The notes beneath the pieces were generated by a model. It did not search any database, was not told where the DNA came from, and worked only from the letters and a program-made list of their open reading frames with translations. The translations under genes and the position numbers were made by a program. DNA of 64,000 nucleotides from Paulinella micropora (lineage: Eukaryota > Cercozoa > Imbricatea > Euglyphida > Paulinellidae), in contig WBZZ01003110.1 in assembly GCA_019918135.1 (NCBI GenBank), forward strand, positions 1 to 64,000, read 5' to 3'. The number at the start of each line of letters is the position of its first letter. Positions within the stretch are counted from its first letter, which is position 1. This document shows, in pieces, positions 27,047 to 36,806 of the stretch.

Positions 27047-27604
27047 ATGGACAGTCCGAGCGATCGTAGCGCGGGGGGCGAACCTCAGCGACGAGGAGAG
27101 AAGAAGGCGTACCGCGGCTCCGGCGCGGGGGGGGGGGGGGGCTGCGAGGACTGCGAGCACGAGGCGCGGCGCCGGGCGGCAGACCGCGAGAGGGAGCTGG
27201 CGGCCGCGGAGGAGTCGGGGAAGGCGCTGCGGCGCGAGAACCTGGGGCTGCAGGCCGCGGCGGCGCGCGCTAGGCAAGAACTGGCCGGCCTGGAGAACAA
27301 GGCGCGCGCTTTGCGCACTCTTTGCAAGAGGGCGAAAGTACAGCTCCGCACTCTGCGGCGCAAAGAAAAGAAGGCCAGGGCCGACGAGGAGGACGGCTGC
27401 GCGGTGTGCCTGAACGAGCCCACCAGGGGGGCCCCGCTGGTGGTGTGTCTTCCCCTGCGCGCACGCCCACAGTCGCCGACTGCGCGGCGAGGTTGCGCGC
27501 GCTGCCCGCTGTGCCGCGCGGGAGATCCGAGAATTCGTGGCGCCGATTTGAAACCCCCCCGGCCGCGGAAGGTGGTGCAATGTTGGACCAAAAAAACTTT
27601 TTAA
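27047..27604 (+). pseudogene. Coiled-coil RING protein, partial copy A
   Basis: Reduced copy of 58816-60543. It keeps the first dozen or so residues (MDSPSDRSAGG) and the C-terminal coiled coil (AEESGKALRRENLGLQAAAA) plus the start of the RING (CAVCLNEPTRG), but the large middle region and acidic tract are absent. The finger region looks interrupted about once. A long G run marks the junction where the middle is lost. The stop is followed by an AATTAA element at about 27598. Confidence 0.7.
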
Positions 27605-27796
27605 TTAAAAACAACGTCCGCCGCCTTTCAGCCTAGACAAAAAAAACCAGCGTGGTTTGGATTCCTTCGCAGATCGTCGTAATTATTTACCAGTTTGGAT
27701 AAAAACAACAGCCGGATAAGGGGGGGGGGGGCTTCGTCGAAATTGTAGAAAAAGCACGAGCTGCTTTTATTTATACAAGGACGTTGACACCGACTC

Positions 27797-28650
27797 TTAG
27801 ATTGTGTGCGGGCTGCCCAGGCTGTTGCGTGCCAGCTGCGTGCGTTCGCTCGCTACTTGCTCGAAGCACTGCATCGCTTCCAGCTGCAGCGAATCTGCCT
27901 CCGTGGCAGCGCTGGCAGCCGACATCCACAGGTCCACGCCCAGTTGCCAGCGCACGTTCAAGCGCAGGCCATGGTTCTCGCCGCTCGCGGACAGGCGCAG
28001 CCAACGGAGTTTGTCGGGCGCAGGCGACACGTACAGCCCCAGGATGCCCTGCGCGTACGCATCGCCACTCGCTGCCAGGCGCTCGCAATGCGCGGTGGCG
28101 CGCTTCGTTTCGTCCGCTGTCAGGTCTGCGGGCCTGAAGGTAGGGCTATGTAGCCAGCTCGCTGCCGCGCGGCTGGCGGCGCGGTTGTGCTCCGCCCTAG
28201 CCAGGACGGCCGCCTTCTCACACGGCTGACCGGCGACCCCTCCCCCGCACAGCTCGCAGCCGGGGCCCGCGCAACTGAAGTATCCTCTCTGTAGCTTGTT
28301 CCATTCGACCATGTCTGCCGAAACGTCCTCCTCCACCTTTGTGTGAGTCAGGGGGTCGTACTGGCCGGCCGGGAAAGCATTGTCCAAAAACCCGGTTTCC
28401 TCCAGCGTAGCCGCCAGCGAGAACAGCAGCACGATATCTCTGCCCCCGAACGAACACCACGGCCCCTCCTCGTCCGCACCCGCCGACCTCCGCAGCCTGT
28501 GCCGCCAGGGCGCCACGCACAGCCGGCCCAGCTCGAACATAGCCACCGCTAAGAAAGGGCCGGAGTGGTACGGTCTGCAGCCAAAGTGGACCCAGCCGTC
28601 CGCCTTGTCCCATTCGCCGAGGCGCAGCCCGTGCAAATCCAGCATCGTCG
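27797..28650 (-). pseudogene. RING/Sel1-type protein, C-terminal fragment, copy A
   Basis: Matches the C-terminal 280 residues of 60680-62938 (for example DMVEWNKLQRGYFSCAGPGC and LRLNVRWQLGVDLWMSAASA). The N-terminal RING and most of the repeat region are missing; homology to copy B stops near 28650, and the frame continues into unrelated sequence. This is the right-hand boundary of copy A, again inside a gene. Confidence 0.8.
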
Positions 28651-29542
28651 CGTCGGGCTCGCCCCCGCTTGTGGTAGACCCGGTCCCCTGCAGCTCTGGC
28701 ACGCCCGCAGCTGTGTGTTGGTGACGCACCACGTGTCCGGCTCGGACCACCTGCCCTTTGTCAACCAGAGCCAGCACGTGGCACTAGTGGCCTTCAGGCG
28801 CAGCGCTGATGTGGCCCTGGCCCGGGGTCTGAGCCGCACGGGGGTGCGGCTCGTGGTTGAGACCGCGCCGACCGGGGAGCTGCTGCGAAGCAGCGTGTAC
28901 GACGCAGCGGGCCGCCGCTGGTTCCTGTTCCACGAGCCCGAGACAGCCGCGTACGCCGCCGTCTGTACGCCGTGCGGCAGAGAGCTCTGCGCCGGCTCGG
29001 GCCGCAAACATTTGCAGGTCTGGGCGCTGGCTTTGGGAAATCGACACCTCCACGGCAGCTTCGAGAATTTCTCCCAGGCCATAGCCCGCAGCCACGTCCA
29101 TTGGCACCACAGCGGCCGAACCTTGGTAGCTAGTGTTTGGGTGGACGGACAGTCGCCGGAGGTGCGCTGGCAGGCCCAGGACGGCCCGATCCTTAAAACC
29201 ACCATTGTCTTTAGCGTTTCTTTAGCCTTCTTGCTCGCGGCCTGCGTGCTCTTGTGCTGGTGCCGCGGCGTCTTGTACGAGATCCAGCCCTCCAGATTTT
29301 GCGCGCTGTGCGATCGGGGGCAGCTCTACAGCCCGATCGGCCCCCCACCGGCGCGCTTGTGTGTGTGTTGCGAGAAATGTCGCCAACGCTGTCGCCGCTG
29401 TGTGCGGCATCGCACGGCGCGGGGTTTGCTGGTCTTAATAGTGTGCTTCAAGATCGCGTGGGCGCTCATATTCTTGATGCTCTTGCTGATGTTTTTCTGT
29501 TGGCTGATTTCCCTCGACCACGCAAATGACCCGGGGCTGTGA
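28565..29542 (+). CDS. Two-TM Cys-rich membrane protein, probably 5'-truncated
   Basis: The open frame gives 325 residues, but its first 40 overlap the antisense fragment of the previous gene and are probably not genuine. The credible part starts around CVLVTHHVSGSDHLPFV: an ectodomain of about 150 residues with FLFHEPETAAYAAVCTPCGR, then TM1 (TTIVFSVSLAFLLAACVLL), a Cys-rich loop (CALCDRGQ and CVCCEKCRQRCRRCVRHR) and TM2 (LLVLIVCFKIAWALIFLML). The layout is that of the other two-TM proteins but with a larger, zinc-finger-like cytosolic loop. No signal peptide is seen, consistent with loss of the 5' end at the duplication boundary. Confidence 0.6.
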   Translation: MVRSAAKVDPAVRLVPFAEAQPVQIQHRRVGLAPACGRPGPLQLWHARSCVLVTHHVSGSDHLPFVNQSQHVALVAFRRSADVALARGLSRTGVRLVVETAPTGELLRSSVYDAAGRRWFLFHEPETAAYAAVCTPCGRELCAGSGRKHLQVWALALGNRHLHGSFENFSQAIARSHVHWHHSGRTLVASVWVDGQSPEVRWQAQDGPILKTTIVFSVSLAFLLAACVLLCWCRGVLYEIQPSRFCALCDRGQLYSPIGPPPARLCVCCEKCRQRCRRCVRHRTARGLLVLIVCFKIAWALIFLMLLLMFFCWLISLDHANDPGL

Positions 29543-29579
29543 CTTGCACAAAAGTTCCAAAAGTTTATTAAAAGTTTGA

Positions 29580-31270
29580 CAGTGCCGCAAAACTGCGGCA
29601 GGAGTGGAGTTTACCGCAAAATCATGTATTTTTTAATTTGGCGCGAAATTCACCAGATTATGAAACCAATGAAAAAAATTTTTTTTTGCAAAAGACATTT
29701 CGGCAATACATGTTGAGCTAGAGAAAATTTTTCGGGAGACGAGCGGGCGGGGAAAAAATTAAGGTGCAAAAAAATTCCCCGCCCGCCGCGTCTCCCGAAA
29801 ATTTTTCTGTAGCTCAACATGTATTGCCGAAATGTCCTTCATAAAAAAATTTTATTGCGTGCCGCATTTGCGGTCGATCTGAGTGTCCAATTTGCGCTTT
29901 CCATTTCGCGAAATTCACCCAAATAAACCAATGAAAAAAATTTTTTTTTGCAAGGACATTTGGCATTGGAAATTCAGAGAAAATTTTTCGGGAGACGCGG
30001 CGGGCGGGGAATTTTTTTGTCTAATTTTTCCCCGCCCGCCCTCGTCTCCCGAAAATTTTTCTGTGCTAACATTTATTGCCGAAATGTCCTTCATAAAAAA
30101 AATTTTATTGCGTTGCCGCAATTTGCGGTCTATCTGAGTGTCCAATTTCGGCGATTTCACAGGTGCGCGAAATTCACCGATTATGAAACAATGAAAAAAA
30201 AATTTTTTGCAAAGGACATTTCGGCACTGAAATTTAGCAGAGAAAATTTTTCGGGAGACGCCGGCGGGCGGGGAAAAATTAAGTGCAAAAAATTCCCCGC
30301 CCGCCTCGTCTCCCGAAAATTTTTCTGTAGCTCAACATGTATTGCCGAAATGTCCTTCATAAAAAAAATTTTATTGCGTTGCCGCAATTTGCGGTCGATC
30401 TGAAGTGTCCACAATTATCGGCGATTTCACAGGTGCGCGAAATTCACCACAAATCGAAACCAATGAAAAAAAATTTTTTTTGCAAAGGACATTTCGGCAC
30501 TGGAAATTTAGCCAGAGAAAATTTTTCGGGAGACGCCGGCGGGCGGGGAATTTTTTTTTGTCTAATTTTTTCCCCGCCCGCCCTCGTCTCCCGAAAATTT
30601 TTCTGTAGCTCAACATTTATTGCCGAAATGTCCTTCATAAAAAAAAATTTTATTGCGTTGCCGCAATTTGCGGTCTATCTGAAGTGTCCAAATTTCGGCG
30701 ATTTCACAGGTGTCGCGAAATTCACCGCATATGAAACCAATGAAAAAAAAATTTTTTGCAAAGGACATTTCGGCACTGGAAATTTAGCAGAGAAAATTTT
30801 TCGGGAGACGCCGGCGGGCGGGGAATTTTTTTGTCTAATTTTTCCCCGCCCGCCCTCGTCTCCCGAAAATTTTTCTGTAGCTAAACATTTATTGCCGAAA
30901 TGTCCTTCATTAAAAAAAAATTTATTGCGTTGCCGCAATTTGCGGTCTATCTGAAGTGTCCACAAATTATCGGCGGATTTCACAGGTGTCGCGAAATTCA
31001 CCCAATGAAACCAATGAAAAAAAAATTTTTTTGCAAAGGACATTTCGGCACTGGAAATTTAGCAGAGAAAATTTTTCGGGAGACGCCGGCGGGCGGGGAA
31101 TTTATGCAATTCCCCGCCCGCCCTCGTCTCCCGAAAATTTTTCTGTAGCTAACATTTATTGCCGAAATGTCCTTCAAAAAAAAATTTTATTGCGTTGCCG
31201 CAATTTGCGGTCTATCTGAAGTGTCCGCAATATCGGCGGATTTCACAGGTGTCGCGAAATTCACCGGGAT
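29580..31270. repeat. Array of six long palindromes (origin-like)
   Basis: Six units of about 260-280 bases, each beginning near GCGAAATTCACC (about 29643, 29908, 30167, 30436, 30714, 30991, with a last partial at 31252). Each is a long imperfect palindrome: AAGGACATTTCGGCA ... GAAAATTTTTCGGGAGACG, then GCGGGCGGGGAA, a short loop, and the same blocks inverted. Between palindromes are GCCGCAATTTGCGGT hairpins and TTTCGGCGATTTCACAGGT. Open frames on both strands here are by-products of the repeat. It is the only such array in the window and lies outside both duplicated segments. Most likely a replication origin or packaging/recombination element. Confidence 0.9.
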
Positions 31271-31359
31271 TCCGGGCCGGGCAGTGTAAGAAAAAAAGGC
31301 AAATTTCACGCTGATCCCCACAAAAAAATTTTTATTTTAATTTTTTTTACCACTTTCAG

Positions 31360-32445
31360 CTAAGCTTTTTTCGCGGAGCGCGGCGTGCCCCGGGGGCGCC
31401 CGCTTTCTCTTTCACGACGCCAGCGTGAGCCGTGGTAGCGTAAGCGATCTTTGGGTGGCCGCCCCTCCTGATCCGAGACCTTCGCAAACCGGGCCCAGCT
31501 TTGGGTGTACTTTTTCAGAATTGAGGCTGCCCGGAGGGGCCCGCCCCGTGACGACTGCAGCCGGGCCGCGATCGCTTCTGCGTCCGCCACCAGCGTGGTT
31601 TCATACAAGCGCCCGGCACTGAGGCGCGAGCCGACCGCGCCGGCCGCGGCGACGAGCGAGGCCAGCACCAGGCGGGAGGCCCGGTGAAGCCAGAACCGGG
31701 GCGTCAGTACTAGCCCGAGCAACACGCGCAGGGCCAGCAGCTTGCCCTCTTCGGTGAGCTCTTGGCACTCGGGCGACGACGCGCGGTCGATCAGCATACC
31801 TGCGGCGTTCGGCGTGTCCAGCATGTACCAGCACTCGTTAATCACTGCTCCTTCCATTTGCTTGATTTCTGCCACCGTGTAAAGGCCGTCGTCCATGACA
31901 GACAGCACAATCCGCGTGCTGTTGAAGTTCTCGACCTCTTCGTATTTCAGAGCTACCCAAAAACAAACTACGGCTACGAGCTGGAAGTTTTCTGCGTTGA
32001 AGTGAAAGGTTGGTCTCTGGGTGAAGTAGCACAAGATCTCTGCGGCCCGGACTAAACTCTCGGGCCGAGTGCCAAAGTCAGCACTGACTTCCAGCAACCA
32101 CTCCATGACGGTTTCATAGTTCCGAAACCTGTACGGCACGTTTGTCAACCGTCTTCCACTCCTGCATGGATTGTTCGCGTTGCAGGGCCAACGCCCATTC
32201 CGTGGGGATCTCGTACTCGTCCGGTGTCGTCGCCAGCTCCCGGCCCGGGCCACTTGCCCCGCGCGGCCCGTTCCTCGCACAGTCGTTGGAGCGGGGGTCT
32301 TCTGCCCTGTGCTTTTTGGCCCGGCGGCCCGGGCGGGCAAGCGCAGGGCCCCTGACGAGAGTTGTGGTGCGAACAGGACACGCACAGTGACATCGCCGTG
32401 TCGGTGGCGCGGACGGCTTCTGTTCAGTACTCCCTCCATAGACAT
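31360..32445 (-). pseudogene. Viral cyclin homologue
   Basis: A cyclin box is clear: NYETVMEWLLEVSADFGTRP, then SLVRAAEILCYFTQRPTFHF and ENFQLVAVVCFWVALKYEEV, matching the MRAILVDWLVEV / YLAVNYIDRFLS / LQLVGVTALLIASKYEE pattern of cyclin N-domains. A second helical half follows (LLALRVLLGLVLTPRFWLHR and LVLASLVAAAG), compatible with the cyclin C-domain. Cyclins activate CDKs; gammaherpesviruses and some other large viruses carry them to drive the cell cycle. The region upstream of the box is Arg-rich and does not look like native sequence; the gene appears interrupted about once there, so the true start is unclear. Tail is basic. Confidence 0.75.
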
Positions 32446-32677
32446 CGGCCGCGAAGTTCACGGGGGGTCCCAACCCCCCCGGGAAAAAGAGCGAGCGCCG
32501 GCGGGCGGGGGGATGTGTGTGTGTGGGGGGGGGGGAAGACATTCGGCGGCCGCCAATGAAAAGGGGGGGGGGCCGCCTTTTGTTGGATTTCTTTTTTGGT
32601 ACTCCTCCGTCCCCCTCCAGTGTTTTTTTTTGCGTAGCCACAACAACAAGAAGAAGAGGCAGCGCCCTGCGCAGACA

Positions 32678-33708
32678 ATGTCGGACGACGACGACGACGA
32701 GGTCTTTTTTTCTTTTGCTTTTGTTGTTGTGGTTGTCCAAACGACTGAGCCGTGTTTTTTCAGGTGTGGCAACAGGCGGAGAACAAGTGCTTGCTACCAT
32801 CCGCCCGCACGCCCCGCGACGCCGGCCGGCTGAGCCCCTTGGTAGTTTATGCCACGGCGGTCTTGGCAGCCATGGTGCTGCTGGCCGCCCTGCACACGTC
32901 GCTCACCAATTACCGGATCTCCAGGCTGTCGTCCAGCAACCAAGCGCTGGGCGTCCGCGCCAGGCTGCTGGCCAGCGACTTTCTACAGTCGGAGGTCGCG
33001 GTCGTCACGCTGCACGCCGGCTGGAGCGGCTACGACTGGGCCGACTGTTCCTTCAGCCGGCCGAAGCGAGACTACTGCCGCCGGCACGGCTACCTGCTGC
33101 TCGACGAGCGGCACTACGCGCCGGAGGACGCCCTGCCGCTCCACTGGTGGATGTACCCGCAGGCGGCGCGCTTCCGCAAGCTGCAGTACTTGGAGCAGCT
33201 GCTCCGCGCGCGTCTGCCCGCCCCGAAGTACTTCTTCTGGCTCGACGGCGACGCGTTGTTTGTGGACCAGAACCGCAGCTTACAAGCACAGCTGCGAATT
33301 GTGCGGCAAACCCTCGCAGCTAACGCCACCGAAGACCCGGTGTTCGTGCTCGTGGAGTCGCGCAAGCGCTACGGCCTCAACAACGGCGTGTGGCTCGTGC
33401 AGAACTCAGTGTTGGCGCACGCCGCCATTCTGGACATGTACAGCCAGCTCGTGGCTCTCGGCAGCCACGTCGCCGACCAGCTCAGCGTGGCTCGCTACTA
33501 CCGGGAGCACGCGGACTTTGTGCGCGAGTCGACGTGGCTTGTGCCCGAAGAAAACGCGTCCTTGCTGCAGCGGTCGTGGGCGGCAGTGGACGAGCCCGCC
33601 TGTGTTCATCTTGCATTTGCCCGGCCAGACCATGGAACAGCGCCGCGAAAGGCTCGCGGCCTTTGGTTTGCTGTGCACGCAGCAGCAGTAAAAAAAATAT
33701 ATTTTTAA
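32678..33708 (+). pseudogene. Type II membrane glycosyltransferase (GT34-like)
   Basis: The catalytic region reads LPHWWMYPQAARFRKLQYLE-type sequence followed by PKYFFWLDGDALFVDQNRSL, with a DxD sugar-nucleotide motif, and LNNGVWLVQNS; this fits GMA12/MNN10-type (GT34) galactosyl/mannosyltransferases. A single TM (LVVYATAVLAAMVLLAALH) near the N-terminus gives type II Golgi topology. A short acidic first exon (MSDDDDDE) and a 62-base GT-AG intron ending in TTTTTTCAG at 32763 are plausible, since no good ATG starts the long frame. The C-terminal end looks interrupted about once. It would modify viral or host glycoproteins. Confidence 0.7.
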
Positions 33709-33745
33709 AAAAATTGGTCTGAAGAAGCGGGGGATTTTTTAATCA

Positions 33746-34400
33746 TCAACGCGCCAAGAAAGAAAAGGGGATACAGCGTACGGTAGAGGACCCGGCGGCC
33801 AAGGTACAAAATGCTATGAAGGCACCGAAAAAAGTTAGGAAAAAAACAATAGCCAAACAGGTAAGGCCGTCGTTGACCTCTTCGGATACCGGTTTGTTCA
33901 AGAGGCAACGCGGTACACAACACAGGATCAGAAAGACTAACGCGATTATGCCCGCGGTCTTCGCTGGGTTAGGAAATTGTTGGGCCAAGCCCGTGAGCAC
34001 CACCTCGGGGTAACACTCGGCGCCCGCCTGGCAGGTGGCAAAGATGTCCAGGTTGAATTCGCAGGGCTGCGCGTGGAGGTGGAAATCGAACAGGGTAGTC
34101 TGGCCCGAAGAAGGCGTCAGCCGCAGCGGGGGGCACACCTTTGTCAGGTTTTGTCACTGCTGGTACAATGGCAGCTGCACCAGAAGTGCGCGGGCTGGTC
34201 CGTTTTCAACTGCAGAGTGCCCTTGACCCAAGCCCCCGGGGCACCTCCACGCGCAACAGCCGCTGTGGTGCGTTGGGCTCTGCCAGATGGTTGTCGCGCC
34301 TAACCTGGGGAGAAAGGCTCTGACAGCTGTGCGAGTCCAACTCTCTTACTGCCATCCCCGCCGCCAGGCCCGCCCACAACAGCGCCGCCCAAACAGGCAT
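33746..34400 (-). pseudogene. Two-TM membrane protein, type 3
   Basis: A signal peptide (MPVWAALLWAGLAAGMAV), a Cys-containing ectodomain (including FHLHAQPCEFNLDIFATCQA), then TM1 (TAGIIALVFLILCCVPRCLL), a short loop (NKPVSEEVNDG) and TM2 (LTCLAIVFFLTFFGAFIAFC). The architecture is that of the genes at 11040, 18038, 41566 and 53152, but sequence identity is low. It looks interrupted about once in the ectodomain. It is single-copy. Confidence 0.6.
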
Positions 34401-34442
34401 GTTAGTTTTGTCTTTTCTTTTCTTGGAGGTAGAACATAAATG

Positions 34443-34530
34443 AAACGGTGTTGTAGGCCTTCTTTTGGGGGGGGGAGGAGGACTGCGCCCTGGGAATGGA
34501 GAGTGGGGGGAACGGGAATGGAGAGTGGGG
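34443..34530 (+). repeat. Left member of a direct repeat flanking the LRR gene
   Basis: AACGGTGTTGTAGGCC, then a G-rich stretch, GGACTGCGCCCTGGGAATGG and AGAGTGGGGG, recurs at 36587-36665 in the same orientation. The pair encloses the LRR gene 34729-36474. The segment GGAATGGAGAGTGGGGG is itself repeated two or three times here. Confidence 0.75.
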
Positions 34531-34728
34531 GAACGGGAATGGAGAGGACGGGGAGCGCCTAAGTGATTCCTTCTCCACTCTCCTCTCCTTACTTTTTTTC
34601 TCTTCTTCATTTTTTTAAACTTTTTTTATACAGGGGGGGGGGGCGGACTAGGAGAGCGGCGGCGGAGAAAGCCACAAAAAGTTCTTGGATTTGGTGGGGT
34701 GGTGGGGGGGGGATCTAAAGTCTTTTTT

Positions 34729-36474
34729 TTAGGTCAGCACAAGTTCCGCGCAGTGCGGGAGCAGAGCCCTCAACGCCGACAGCGCAGGAACGAGAGGCTC
34801 GGGAAAGAGGCTGTGGGGTAGGCTCAAGAACCGCAAAAATCGTAGCCCCGGGAGGACCTCGTGCAGCAAGCTTCCCGGCTGTCCTGACCACAAGGCGCGG
34901 AGATTGTTAGTTCGCGCAGCCCGGGCGTCCTGGCCAGCACACTGCACACTTGCGACATTTGTAGTACACCTTCTTGCTCCACCACGATTGCAGTTAGGCC
35001 GGTTAAGACAGTCAACCGGCCCAGCTGGCTCCAAACATCATCCTCGGTTTGTCGCGACAACGAACGTGACCCGGGCGCAGAGGACGAGCCCGTTACTTCT
35101 TACGATCTCCAGTCGCCGTAGCTTGGGACAATCGACCACTATCGGAGCGTGGTCGTCAGAATCGCAGAATCGCAGAGATAACTCCTCCAGCGTCTGCGGC
35201 AGCGTTAGCCTGGTCCCAACACTACAAAACCCCAGCTCTAGCCTACGGAGTTTGGTAGCCGACTCTATGACGGACAGCGGTCTCCCACAATGTGCTAACT
35301 TCAATTCCGTCAGTTTCGAGATTTGCCGCTGGATCACGGCCAGCTCGTCACGGGTGACAACAATGTTAAGCTCCAGCGCCGTACAAGCGGGCGCGGAGAA
35401 TTCCCCGAGCCAGCCTAAGCTTTCTGGGGTCAATCTTGCTAAACCCAAGGCTCGCAAGCTCGGCCAGTCAGTGGGCAGCCAGTTGCTCGGCGCGCAAGGC
35501 AGGCGCAGGCTCTCCAGGCGTGTCGCAAATTCGGCCAAACTCTCCCAGCTCCAGTCGTACTTCTCTGTGCCTAGGACCCGTATGTCCAGGTGTCGCAAAA
35601 GACGCAGATTGTCCAAAAAGCCGCTGTCGGTTAGAGGAGACCTGCTTTTCAGGACGAGCGAGGTTAAGGTCCCGGGGAAGGCCAGGGCGCCCCCCCATAA
35701 TTGAAACCCGAGCAGACTGAGCTTGCGGAGGTGATTACAGCCAGCCAGCAGCTTCGTGAGAAAGCTAGGCACCAATTGGGGGGTATCTGAAAAATCCAGA
35801 GTCAACTCTTCTAGGCGCGGAGCCCACACACTGATTGGCTCCACGGGCGCGCTTGCCTTTAGCTCTGGGTCGATCAGGACATCGATTGGGTTGGGCTGGA
35901 AAACCGACCTACTTGCCAAGTAAAGGCTGCGGAGCTCTTGCCCAAAGCCAGCCCGACGCCTAATAACCGCCAGGTCATCAGGGGCGCACCTCAGCTCTTG
36001 CAATAGCCCGGCGTTCTGTAAGTTGGATAACTGCTGCGAGCTTGCCCCCGCAACATCAAAAATCGTGAGCTTTTGTACGCCTTGCAAGTGTGCTAGCATG
36101 CTCGCGCAGTCCCGCCGCACGCCGACCTCGCGCAACCACAAACCCCGTAGAGAACCGGCGCTTTCGAAGGCAATCTTGGGCAGGATAGCTTTCCAACTAG
36201 ACCGACCTAAAGCGGATGGTTCTTCCCTGGCCTGCAGCAAGTCGTAGACGGACTGCAGAATTCGCACCGCTGCCTGAACCCGCTTGTTAGTACAACCGAA
36301 AACACCCAAAGCCCAGCGTGCGTCAGGGTCCGCTAAAAGGATGATGAGCTCCAAGAGTTCTGGTATCTCGACGACCTGCAGAAAAAGTTCCGCAGCCTGC
36401 GAAGCAGGCTGAACAGAGGTTCGCTGTCGTTTGCTAGCCTCGCGCCCAGCTTCTGGGCAGTGGTGTCGGTGCAT
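34729..36474 (-). pseudogene. Leucine-rich-repeat protein (third LRR gene)
   Basis: Starts at MHRHHCPEAGREASKRQRTS. An F-box-like region (VVEIPELLELIILLADPDAR, then WALGVFGCTNKRVQ) is followed by many LRRs such as LRKLSLLGFQLWGGALAFPG, LRRLELGFCSVG and LPQTLEELSLRFCD. The last repeats lie in more than one frame towards 34729, so the gene looks broken about twice near its end, or has introns I cannot confirm. It is related in design to the F-box/LRR genes at 16931 and 51288 but not a copy. It is flanked by a direct repeat, suggesting it arrived or can be lost as a unit. Likely ubiquitin-ligase receptor. Confidence 0.65.
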
Positions 36475-36586
36475 AAACTGTGGCACGCAATCCCCCGAGA
36501 AAAAAGAGAGAAGATCACACAACCAACAATTGGGTTCTTTTTGTTTTTTTTCCTTCTTTTTCTTTTTTTTAGGTACAACGGCTGTC

Positions 36587-36665
36587 AAAACGGTGTTGTA
36601 GGCCTTTTTTTTCGGGCAGGACCGCGCCCTCTGGGAATGGAGAGTGGGAAATGGAGAGTGGGGGG
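36587..36665 (+). repeat. Right member of the direct repeat flanking the LRR gene
   Basis: Matches 34443-34530: AACGGTGTTGTAGGCC, then a T/G stretch, GACCGCGCCCTCTGGGAATG and AGAGTGGG. It follows a polypyrimidine tract ending in TTTTTTTTAG. Confidence 0.75.
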
Positions 36666-36806
36666 GCTCACCCACCGCCAGCGTTCCCCCCCCCCGTCTC
36701 GCACGTTGAAACGTTCCCGCTGATTTTTTGGTTTTTTCAGCATTCTTGGTTCTTTTGGCCCCACCCCCCCCTGGCCACCCAAATTTCCGCACTCCCCTCC
36801 ATTGCA

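Noticed and set aside
7285-28650. Equal terminal repeats of a herpesvirus genome
   Set aside because: The copies are diverged, have different cassettes, and copy A is truncated within genes at both ends.
29880-31220. Several open frames of 65-200 codons on both strands
   Set aside because: They are translations of the palindromic repeat, Phe/Lys/Arg-rich and mirrored on the two strands; no independent coding signal.
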